This document shows positions 20,440 through 32,076 of a stretch of DNA of 64,000 nt, piece after piece. The stretch comes from Emiliania huxleyi CCMP1516 (lineage: Eukaryota > Haptophyta > Isochrysidales > Noelaerhabdaceae). The notes beneath the pieces are model-generated. The model made no database searches. It was given only the letters and a program-made list of their open reading frames with translations, and had not been told where the DNA came from. A program made the translations under genes and the position numbers. The stretch is from positions 230,109 to 294,108 of the forward strand of contig NW_005199601.1 of the NCBI RefSeq assembly GCF_000372725.1, given 5' to 3'. Within the stretch, counting starts at the first letter, position 1, and the number at the start of each line of letters is the position of its first letter.

Positions 20440-20795
20440 CGCGCTGGATGCGGTACTTGGCGCACGAGAACGACGCCGTGCGCGGCGGCTGCATCTTTGG
20501 GCGCTTTTTTGAAGTGACGCCGCGCGACCTGATTGCCGATGGGCTGTACAACGACCTCGCCGTCGGCTGCCACACCGGCCCGCATCGCCAGGTGTCGCTC
20601 GCCCTCCTCGCAAAGGCGCTCGGCGCGACCCATCAGACGGTCGACTCTAGCGTGCGCGTCGCCCTCTCCCGTCCCGCACGCCGCACCACCGCAAAGGCGC
20701 AGCCGTCGATGGGCGACGACGTTCTTCCGCCACCTCGGCTGCCCTCCGGCTGCTCCTACGAGGAGCCGGACACCCTAGCCAGCTTGGTCGTCTGA
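20440..20795 (+). pseudogene. Intron-less copy of the C-terminus of the TIR membrane protein
   Basis: The frame ending at 20795 matches the end of the gene at 219-3905: AHENDAVRGGCIFGRFFEVT against AHENDPDLGGCEFGRMFEVT, then RDLIADGLYNDLA against QELIADGLYKTLA, then VSLALLAKALGAT against VSLALLAKDLGAT. In the first gene a 75-nt GC-AG intron (3588-3662) separates the last two blocks; here they are contiguous. All upstream parts (receptor, membrane segments, first TIR) are absent. This fits a reverse-transcribed, 5'-truncated copy, although it could also be the last exon of a second gene whose other exons I cannot see. The frame is intact and ends with its own stop after a diverged Ser/Pro-rich tail. 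It abuts the ankyrin gene head to head. Confidence 0.65.
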
Positions 20796-22896
20796 AGGCA
20801 GGCACCAGCGCTCCCTGTCTGTCGCTCCCTCCCCCCACCGTGGCGCCGCCCGGGCTCCTAGTGCGAGTCTATGTGTGGCGCCGTGAGAGTGTGCGTGTGT
20901 GTGGATTATGTGTGCACTAGCCACTACAATGTGGACTAGAGTTTAGACGCGCGGAATCACCTCTGAGAGTGAACGGCTCAAGACATGAGATCGACCTTCG
21001 CAGTGACTGGGGTACGGGGTGTGGAGGGTGAGTTGAACAGGGGTTGTGCGCCAAGCCCTCCTGCTCGGCTCCATCCAGGAGAAGGATATGACCTCAGGGC
21101 TGATGTGACCAAGCGCTGGTAGCGTGGTTTTACCTCACACCCATGGTCTCACAGTGTGCCGGCACTCGCCGAGCAGTGTCGCTCACACAAGCCGCAGCAC
21201 AAGTGACTGAGGGCCAGTGAGGGCGAGCCCATCGCTGTCACAGCTGTGGCAGCCGCACAGTAGGCTGTGTCAACTGTGCAGAGTGTGTGAACAGCAGAGG
21301 AGCTGCTCTCCAGGCTTCTGTCGCAAAGAGCTGCATGCCACCGAAAGCGCTGTCGAGGTTCGCCGAGCGCGGCGCAGGTTGGAGGACACCGTCACCGACG
21401 AGCGCGTTGGACTTTTCACTCCGGACAAAGACGGGGACACAGCGGACGGTGCGGGGTGTGTCCCCGTCATAGCGGCGAGGCGCGGGACCGTCTGTGGCGA
21501 AGTGGGTCGCGTCCTCCGATATTGTTCAACCCAGCATCCACACCCTCTAGGGGCACATCCACCTGCTGTCGCCCGCCACCCATACCGCGCCGGTGTCCAG
21601 TCCCCGAGCCTGACCGTGTTCTTCACCTCGTAACATACAAACGAATAGAAATTCTAACGTACAGTAGAGGCAGTACTCCGACTCTTCGAGAGACATGCTC
21701 ACCCTCCCCTCCCTCTCTCATGTTCATGTTCATGTCATGTTGTGAGTCATGTCACTCGGTTGGTCGGGTACCTTTTCTTTCGAAAAGGTCCACCCTCCGC
21801 ATGGAGGGCTCGCCTTACGGGCACCTGACCGCCCTACGGGCAACCCGAACTCCCACACGCCAATACACGCGCGGCCGGCGCCCCTCATGCCCTTCTCCAC
21901 GCACACCGCGTGAAAACTGCGCGTACGTCCCCGCGCGCACGCAAACACACGAGCAGCGCCCAGAAGCCTGTGTCATGTGCGCAAGCCCTGTGCTGGCGCC
22001 CCATGGCCGTCCCGCGCCGCCCGCACCAGCCACGCGCCCCTCGCACCACCAGAGCCAGCCGCATATCCACTCACACCGCGACGCGCGCGCCGCAGCACAC
22101 CTCACCAGCACTACCTCGCCTTTTTGCGCCCTGTGCAGGCTCTGCACACTGCTTCTGGCATCTCACAAGCGGCTGTACCAGGTCGCGCCGCGAGTACGAC
22201 GCAGATTCTGCACCACGCAAGGCACGCACGCACGCCCGCACCCGCGCGCGCGCGCGCGCGCGCGCTCATCTGCTCAGTCTGCTGCACAGCCTGACAGCCT
22301 GCCTGCACACACATCATACAGCACCATGTGCACGCACTGCGCTCAACGATGCAGCCCGCACCCCGCAACAACAGCCTGCCCTCCGCCTCACCACGACGTC
22401 TCGCGCACACTCCGCCAGCAGCCCAGTCAGAGACACTGCAGCGCGCGCCTCTGCACGCCTGCAGTCTCTCTGAGACCTTCTCAATCCACCCCGCCGCCGC
22501 GCCTCCCCGGGCACACACCGCAGCAGTGAACATGTGAGTCGAAGAATTGAACGACCGAGCCCGCGCCTGCTGCACGCAGCCCCGTATTCGACTGTTGGTA
22601 AGTGCGCAAAAAGAAAAACATATTCGCAGACAAAGATTCCTGCGGAGTGTTGTCCAGATACAAAATATACCGGAAAGGCTCCACACCGAAACCCCTGCCG
22701 CACTTTTTACTGTCGTCTGCCATAATGCATAAAAGAAAGAAAAAGAAAGAAAAGAAAAAGAAAGAAAAAGAAAGTGACCACTGGGTTTGTACTATTAACA
22801 ACGAAGGCGCTCTCAAAAAAGAAAGAAAAAGAAAAATTGTTGGTTATATCATGTGCAGCGAGGCAGGTGCATTGCATGCGGTCTAGTGGATCGTGA
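20796..22896. other. Gene-poor stretch, repeats only
   Basis: No convincing exon. It contains a reversed fragment of repeat family B at 21583-21640 (GGTGTCCAGTCCCCGAGCCT and GTTCTTCACCT), a (CG)n run at about 22240-22268 and an A/G microsatellite. Long frames around 21456-22529 have biased, family-free translations and are probably chance. Confidence 0.5.
22730..22842 (+). repeat. (AAAGA)n-type purine microsatellite
   Basis: Interrupted tandem AAAGA/AAAGAAA units at about 22730-22775 and 22815-22840, just upstream of the retrotransposon. It is one of the few A-rich blocks in this GC-rich window. Confidence 0.85.
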
Positions 22897-25148
<2,252 letters not shown>

Positions 25149-25285
25149 GCTCACCCACGCGCACTGGGCCTTGCACTTTGAATGCCGTGGGGCTCCTGTC
25201 GTCAGACGTGGAGACGCGAGGGTTGCCCCCCCTTGCCCCACCACCTCGTGTGTGTGGAGAAGTTTACCTTACCTTACCTTACCTT
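25149..25285 (+). repeat. Dispersed repeat family A, copy 1
   Basis: Contains CTTGCACTTTGAATGCCGTG, GGGCTCCTGTCGTCAGACGT, GGAGACGCGAGGGTTGCCCC and GTGTGTGTGGAGAAGTTTACC, ending in four TTACC units. Five copies of this core occur in the window. The short length, conserved core and simple tandem tail suggest a SINE-like or retrotransposon-3'-end element. No tRNA or 7SL promoter boxes were identified. Confidence 0.85.
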
Positions 25286-25592
25286 AACCCCCAGCGGCCA
25301 GCGCGCAGGCGGGGCCCACGGTAGCCTCGTGCAGTACGCGATACCGAGAGCTGGGGGAGAGGCGCGCCACGCCAAGGGGGACGAGTGACGGGAGGGGGAG
25401 AGTAGTGTCTTTCGCAGGGTAAAACGCATTTTTTTTTCGGTTGGTCGGGTGCGACGAACACCGCTTGCCCGCGGCGTTGCGGCCTCAGACGGCCCCCCGC
25501 CGCTCAGCCGAGTCGACGACCCAGAGGCAAAGACGGCCGAGTCGACTCGCCGCCGCCGCCTTCTCCTCGTTGACGAGGATGAAGAGGCCGGC

Positions 25593-28101
25593 TCAGACGG
25601 CTGAGCCAGAGGAGGGGACGCTGACGTCACAGGCGTGGCGTGCGTCCATGGCCTCTCTCGCCGCAGCAATCCTTGCGTCCAACGCAGCCACCGCAGGGGG
25701 CGGCCGAGGCGAGGCGCGAGGCGAGCGGGAGGCGGCGTCACTCTGCGTGTCCACCCACTCTGCCGCGGTGGCTGGTGAGGAGGAGAGGGCGGCTGGTGAG
25801 GAGGAGAGGGCGGCGGCGGCGGCGGCGGCAGCGGTGGCGGCGGCGGCATTGGAGGCGACAGCGGGGGAGGCGGCGGAGCGGATCGTAGTGGCGGCGGCGG
25901 CGAACGCGGCATTGCGACCCTCCATTGCGGCGGCGTGCAAGTCCTGCGGCATTGCGACGCGGATCCTGCGCGCCGGCGGCAAGTCGGGCGGGACGAGGAC
26001 GGTGAGCGCGTGCATGTCCTGCGAGAGCGTGGCCGAGAAGGGCACCTCGAGCATGCTCGACAGCACCGCCTCCAGCTGCGCCGGAAGCCGCAGCGCCGTG
26101 CGGCCGCCCCACGCGAGGCCCGTCAGCGTGGCGAGGAAGAGGTCGACGTTTGTCTGGTTCCACGCCGTCAGCAGCGCGGTCTGCAGCAGCAGTGGGCTCG
26201 CGCGCATCGCGAGGCCCAAGCACACCACGGCCACGCCCACCTTGGCCGCGCAGCCGGCCCACTCGGCGCGGAACTGCGTGAGCACCGCCGGGGGCGGCGT
26301 GCGAAAGAAGGCGGGCCGCACCCACCAGTACACGTCGCCGCTGCTGTCCATGGCGCCGGTGAGCTCCGGACACGGCTCGCACCCGCGCGCAGCTCGCGGG
26401 CCCAAAAGGCGGTCAGCGCCGCAAGACGCATGTTGAGGACGGCGCTGTACGTCACGGCGAACGTGGGCGGGAGCAGCGCGGCCGCCGCCCACTCCGTCGG
26501 GTTGGAGACGCCGAGCCAGTCGAGGAGGGGGAGGAGGTGGAAGACGGTGGCGACCGCCCACCCGAGGAGCAAGTACTTTGCGTGCTTCTCCTCGGTGCCG
26601 CACCAGTAGACGACGAGGAGGCTGAGCTTGAGCGCGACGAGGCAAGCGGACGGGTACGGCGCCATCCACGCGCCCGCCACAAAGAGCAGAGTGAGCGAGA
26701 CGTCCCTGCTGTGGTGGCAGCAAACGCCTACCAGCGACTTGCGTCGTAAACAAGAGAGCCGGGCGTACATGCCCCCCTTGCGGTGGCAAGCACACGCCGA
26801 AGTAGAGCTCGTTCCGCCGGCTGCGGCGGCGCAGCGCCGTATCCTCGAGCGCGCGCGCGGTGTCGTGGATGTCGTGGATCACGCCTGCACACAGCTCTCT
26901 TTGTGAGCCGTCAGACGTGTCTTGATGAGCCGCCGTTCGCGGTCGCGGAGGACGCCCGAATCAGAGGCCGATGCCAGGCCCTCGATCTTGCCCGTGCAGA
27001 GGCAAGCGCCAAAGTCAAGGCAGAGCAGCGCCGCCGCCGCGAGGCAGAGGACGGAGGGCACGTGCGACGCCACCGCCAGCACGCCGCCGCTGGTGAGCCT
27101 CGGCGCGATCGGCAGCAGCCCGAGCGCGAACGGTACCGCCGAAAGGGCTGCGCTGACCGGCCGGTCCCACACCTTCGCCGCCACCGCATCCTTTGCAAGT
27201 CGAGCCGCCGCGGTGAGCGCGATGAGCGAGAAGACCATGCTGACGAGCGCAAAGTCGCGTGCCTCGGCCGCGCCCGCCCGGCTGGTCGAGATCAGGCAGA
27301 CGACGATACGGCAGACCTGGGGGCGTGTAACGAGCAAGTCGGTGGGACGTGTCTGGTCGAGAGCAGGCAGACGACGATACGGCAGACCTGGGGGCGTGTA
27401 ACGAGCAAGTCGGGTGGGACGTGTCTGGTCGAGAGCAGGCAAGCGACGAAGCGGCAGACCGAGCTGCCCGCAAGGACGGCCGACGCGCCCGGAGAGAAGA
27501 GCTCGCTTGCCCGCTCCTCGCTGGAGGTGGTCGAGACGTGCAGGAAGAGCGCGAGCTGCATCACCATCCCGTCCAAGCCCGCGCGCGCCTCCGCCTCGGG
27601 GCCATCCAGCGCCGGCGGAGCAGTGGCGTCGGCGAGCGGGCCGCCGGCGTCGGAGCGCCACAGAGGCCAGTCAGACCAGCGAGGCCAGTCAGACCAGAGG
27701 GGCAAGCCGTTCGACCAGCGGTGAGCGGCGTAGGCGGCGCCGGACGATTCGCCGACAGAGTCGCCAGCGCCGTCGCCGGAGTCGCCGGCGCCGTCGCCGG
27801 AGTCGCCGGCGCCCTCGTTGCGGACCGCAGACGGGCAGTCTGGGCCGGCGCATTCCACGGCTGCTGCATCCGCCTCGACCCACACGAACGTGTCGTCGAC
27901 GGTGCGGAAGGCCGCCTTCTTCTGCTCGCAGAGCGCCTCAAGCTCCGCCCTCTCCACACACCCATCGCACCGAAGGTCGTGCGAGGCGCCTCGCAGGGCC
28001 TCTGTCCCCACAGCGAGGCAGTCGAGATCCGAGGAGGCGGAGGTAGCTTTGGCGGAGTCCTCGGCGGCGGCGACGGCAGCGATGCACAACAACATATACA
28101 T
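25593..28101 (-). CDS. Putative secretory-pathway multi-pass membrane protein, multi-exon
   Basis: Seen on the minus strand: a frame from 28101 begins with a signal-peptide-like MYMLLCIAAVAAAEDS, then a Cys-containing lumenal stretch (CLAVGTEALRG, CDGCVERAELEALCEQKKAA), a GDGAGDS repeat and a hydrophobic GMVMQLALFLHVS. It splices near 27459-27316 to a frame with VCRIVVCLIST and several membrane segments (ALVSMVFSLIALTAAARLA, VLCLAAAALLCLDFG; to about 26880). This continues in a frame with SLTLLFVAGAWMAPYPSACL and LLLGWAVATVFHLLPLLDWL (26770-26400), and finally MDSSGDVYWWVRPAFFRTPP to 25593, ending in an Ala-rich tail. Seven to nine membrane segments are likely. Most exon ends are approximate. 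No family recognised. An intron contains three tandem copies of an exon-start unit. Confidence 0.55.
27282..27459 (-). repeat. Three tandem copies of an intron/exon-start unit (about 71 bp)
   Basis: On the minus strand, GTCTGCCG followed by TCGTCGTCTGCCTG and CTCGACCAG, then ACACGTCCCACC and TTACACGCCCCCAG, repeats with period 71-72. The three GTCTGCCG starts fall at 27459, 27387 and 27316. Each unit begins with a possible GT donor and is preceded by CCCCAG acceptors, except the first, which follows exon sequence. Confidence 0.85.
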
Positions 28102-28989
28102 GCCACAGCGGGAGAGCCAAACGCGGGCTCAAAAGAATTTCCCGCCGGAGGCGGTCGCACAACACGATTCACAGACTCGTCCTTGCTCGAGGAGAGCTCG
28201 ATAGACTCGAGGGGCCAGGATATGCAGCGAGGAGGGCGGAGCTGCGCCGAAAGGCGCAAGAAGCCGCGAGAGCAAGGGACCGGCAGGAGGCGGCGGCGCC
28301 GCAGAACGAAGCAGAGGAGAGCGAGCGACGCGACAGAAGAAGAAGAGACAAGGGAAAGAACGACGAGAAGGGGGCGACCGCGAGGTGGCATGAAGGTCGC
28401 AGCGAGAATCTGCGAGAGACTGCGAAGAGAGATAGGAAGAGGCGGACGCCCAAGGGTGGGCGACGGCTAGCGCATCACACGCCCCTCTCCTTAAAATCCC
28501 TGTGTGGTGGCGGCGTGCCGTCCTCCCATCCCTCCCTTGGGTTGTCCGTTTTCTTTCTTTCTTTACACGATTCACACAAAAATCCGCGACAGGCAAGGCA
28601 CGGGCGACGGCTTCCTCAGAAGCCGTCGTCCTCACCGTAGCCGTCGTCGGACCCCCAATCAGGGGGACAGTCGAATCCGCGAGCACCGTGGTGCTCGTCG
28701 AAAAGACCATCCCCATCCCACTCCCCCTCATCCCAACCCCCCCCACCCGCGCGCCTACCCCGCCGATGGCCGGTGGGGCGGGAAACCCCGCCCCACCCAC
28801 CATTGCGCAGCAGGGGTTCGAGGTCCTCGCTGAGCAGCAGAAGCCGCCCAGCCCGGACCTCGTCCCTCCCTCTCCCAGCACCGGTCACCAGCCCAACCCT
28901 CCACCACCACCACCTCCCCACGCCTCAAGCCCGAGCCCCCTTCGGCCCAAGCCACCACCCCCCGCCTCCTCTCCCGCACCCCCTGCCGT

Positions 28990-29430
28990 CGACACGAGCC
29001 GAAATGGTAGTGGTAGTTGTACTCCGCCGCGAGCACGTCAGCCATAGCGCCACGCGCCTCAGCCGAGAGCCGCCCGAAAGCCGCCACGACCGACCGCGAT
29101 GGCGCCGAGGATGGGCCGCTCCAATTCCTATCCCACTCCGCGCACGCCTCGAGAACCGACGCCTCCTCCTTCGCCAGCACCTTCGCCAAAGCCCCACGCG
29201 CCGCAGGCAGCTCGGCCGCCGCCGCCGCCTCTTGAGCCTCACGCTGCATCTCGTTGAAAGCCAGCCGCGCAACCTCCTCCTCCCTCGTCTCCTCTCGCCC
29301 CAGGACACGAACCGCTCCCTCAAGGAGGATCCGCGTCCACCGCTCCTCCTGCTCCTCCTCCTGCTCCTCCTCCTCCTCCTCCTCCTCCTCGGCCGCCCCG
29401 CCCGCCGCCGAACCTGTGGCACCACTAAAT
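28990..29430 (-). CDS. Possible Glu-rich coiled-coil exon
   Basis: In one minus-strand frame a poly-Glu run (from CTC repeats at about 29340-29390) is followed by WTRILLEGAVRVLGREE, VARLAFNEMQREAQEAAAAA, ALAKVLAKEEASVLEACAEW and RLSAEARGAMADVLAAEYNY. The even spread of hydrophobic and charged residues suggests a real helical protein rather than noise. There is no start, no clear splice partner and no family. The reading downstream of 28990 loses coding character. Confidence 0.3.
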
Positions 29431-30307
29431 AAAAAGAAAGGGACGGAGTGTCGGCCACGCCCGAGATGATCTCGAGCGGTTTACCTCCGACAGTCGCGTG
29501 AACGTGGGCTCGTCCAGGATCGAGCGGCGAGCGGGGGCAGCCGCCCCGCCCGCCCTCCGCCGGCGGCGTAGGACCCGAAGTGTCAACAGACACAGCGAGG
29601 GTTCCGATTCCCCTTCACTTGTAGTGAGCGTCGGGCTGGTGGTTCGATTGATTCGCTCTCTTGCTCGTCTCACGAGCGTCATGCGACGGCCGGTGTGGCC
29701 GTTTCCCTCGTTGTTGGTGTCGCTTCCTTCGCTGCCGCCCTTCATCTTCGCCAGCTTTTCCCGGCTCCACCGACTCCGAGGGCGTCGACGGCCCGGCCGG
29801 GGTCTCCCCGGGCGAGGGCGGCGGCAGCGTGTCTCGTCGCCCCCCCTCCCCGGGAGGTCGGGCCGGCTCTCCCTGGTCGGCGAGTCGCGCCCGCATCCGC
29901 GGCCTCTCTATCGTTCTCGGCTCGCCCTCCCCCTCCACCGGCTCCTCACCAAGCTCGGGGAGGCGCGGTCCCTCTTGTCGTAGATCACGGCGGTCCAGCC
30001 GCCGCCGCGACGGGTCTACCCCCTGTGGGTTCGCACGGCCCGACTCCACTCGCAGAGGCCGAGTCAGCTCGACTCTCACCTCCCTCGACAGTTGACTCCA
30101 GGCCTCACCCGGGGCCCTTAGGTCCCGGCCTGTCCGCCGGCTGACCCGCTGTCTCCCCACGGCACCCCCCCCCCTCGGACCATACCCTACCTGCACCATA
30201 CCTGCACCATACCTGGGCCATACCTACACCATACCTGGCGGTCCAGCAAACGCGGTGTTTGGGGAGAGAAAAATATTCGGTCGTGCGACGACGACGAGGC
30301 ATAGCTC

Positions 30308-30415
30308 CGCGCTGGTGTCCAGTCCGAGCCTGACTGTTCTTCACCTTCCTACCTACCTGCCTGTATGTATGTAGAAAGATGAACAACAGTCAGGCTCGGA
30401 CTGGACACCAACGCG
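30308..30415. repeat. Inverted repeat made from two family B copies
   Basis: Left arm 30308-30343 (CGCGCTGGTGTCCAGTCCGA then GCCTGACTGTTCTTCA) is nearly the reverse complement of right arm 30380-30415 (TGAACAACAGTCAGGCTCGG then ACTGGACACCAACGCG), one or two mismatches apart, around a 36-nt loop containing GTATGTATGTAG. The right arm continues into a full family B copy to about 30660. Confidence 0.85.
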
Positions 30416-31739
30416 GTATGGGTGGACGCGGGACAGATGATGACGACACGCACGAACGACAACAAGCGCCATTCGCTCTCACCTGGCAACCCTGTCTGCA
30501 CGTCTCGCGCGCGCGTGAACAGGGCTCCAGGCCCCAAATGACGTGTGAGTGTTAGAGTTGTTTGGTATTGCTAAAAATCTCTCTCTCGAACGACACACAG
30601 ACACAAACAAGCTCACAAGACACACAGCCAGCTGGCTGCCACACACCCTGAGTTGGCGTACACATAACTCAAGGCCGCGCTCCCCCCCTGTCGCCCCCCC
30701 CAGCCAAGTTGCCGGAGGAACAAACAAGGGCACAACAACACAACAGACGACAGGGGCGAGCGCGTGAGGCTGGAGCAGGCTTGCTCGTCCTCTAGCAATC
30801 TCCGCCGACCGCGAGGCCGGACTAGACCGTGTGTGGGGTCATGTGAGGTGTCTCTGGTCACTCTCCTCAGGGGCTAGCCGCCAGCCGCTAGCCCTATCTC
30901 GCACTCACTGGCGGTGACAATTCTATGGGTGAGCGTATGCGAGTAGAGGCGCGTGAGCCGATTCTAGATCGCATGCCATTGGCATATAACTGGGCTTGGC
31001 GTCCGAGACCTCGATAGAGTAGCGCTGAAGGCGCTCTTTTTGATTGAAAATAGTACCCCACGTTCCCCGACGGCCTTTGCCTGACATCCACACGAGGCAT
31101 ACCATGCACTTTCCTCGTCCGCTCGCGCTTGCCGCGCCGCATTGCGCCCGACTATGCCGCCGCGAGCTACACGCCTAGACCCCCGCGACGCCTATTGCTC
31201 ACGGGTCCCGCCGCCCCCTCACCACCCCCACCACGCGATGCGCCTTCGCTCGTCGCGCGAGCTGCTGTACCCCCCTCGCGGGCCTCGCACCGCCTGCCTA
31301 CTCCCGCTCGCAGGTACCGAGGAAGCCGCGAGACGCGTCCGCTGCTGCCCATTCCCCGCCTTTGTCCCGCGCGACCGCCCTCCCTCTCTTCTGGCAAGAG
31401 AGCGACCCGCTCTCGCTTGCTGGCCAATCGCCGCCCGGCTCCAGTCCGAGCGCCGAGGACGCGAGAGAGCGTGCCGGCGGCCTCGTCTCGACGCTCACGC
31501 CGCGACGTGCTGCCCGTAGGCGCGGCTCTCCTCTCTCTGGTTCGCTCTCTCATCTCATTCAACATGCACATGCCCTTTTGAGCAGCACCATTTTTGTGCA
31601 GCGGGTACTGATTCTTTTTATCTGTGTAGGCGAGGCTCGAGGGCATGGGGCGGGTAGGCGGGGGGGCTGCGGGGCTGGGTGGGTGGTGGCGGGCGGGCTC
31701 GAGATCGCGCGACTGATCGTTCCGTGGGGAGATTCCCAG

Positions 31740-31810
31740 AGATTTTATCATACCTGTATACCCCATATACCCCCATATACCCCCATATACCCCATATACC
31801 CCCATAAACT
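31740..31810 (+). repeat. CCCATATAC tandem repeat
   Basis: At least four tandem or near-tandem units of about 13 bp (CCCCATATACCCC) upstream of the MACPF gene, about 270 bp from its ATG. A role as promoter is not shown. Confidence 0.7.
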
Positions 31811-32076
31811 CCCCAGACATCTCAATAGCAGTTTTTTACCGTCTTTCACATGGTCGCGATCCCGTAGGCGCTTGCCTTTCCTGCTACGAGCCGAGATTGA
31901 CCTGAGATTGACCCCCCCGAGCAAAGTTCCCGCCTGCTAGCATCTCTGCACTGCGTCTAGAGAGTGCCACTCTGTGTCCGCAGCCGCGAGGGCCACTCGA
32001 GCGCTGGCCTGCACTCCCATCGGGGACGCCACCTTCAACCGCTTCTGGACTCTCTGCAGGAATTCATTCGATCAAC

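Larger units (their letters stand above)
28102..32076. other. Mostly non-coding, repeat-rich stretch
   Basis: Apart from the Glu-rich exon there is no convincing gene in nearly 4 kb. It holds Arg/Glu-rich chance frames at 28200-28450, CTC triplet repeats near 29340-29395, TACCATACC-type short repeats at 30180-30240, a long inverted repeat at 30308-30415, a copy of repeat family B and a tandem CCCATATAC block at 31760-31805. The MACPF gene begins at its right edge. Confidence 0.5.

Noticed and set aside
21456..22529. 357-residue plus-strand frame
   Set aside because: Composition is His/Pro/Arg-rich from CAC and CGC repeats, it overlaps a dispersed repeat, and no domain or splice support was found.
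29615..30199. 194-residue Arg/Pro/Glu-rich minus-strand frame
   Set aside because: Could be a transposon gag-like region, but no Cys-knuckle, protease or RT motif is present, so not reported as a gene.
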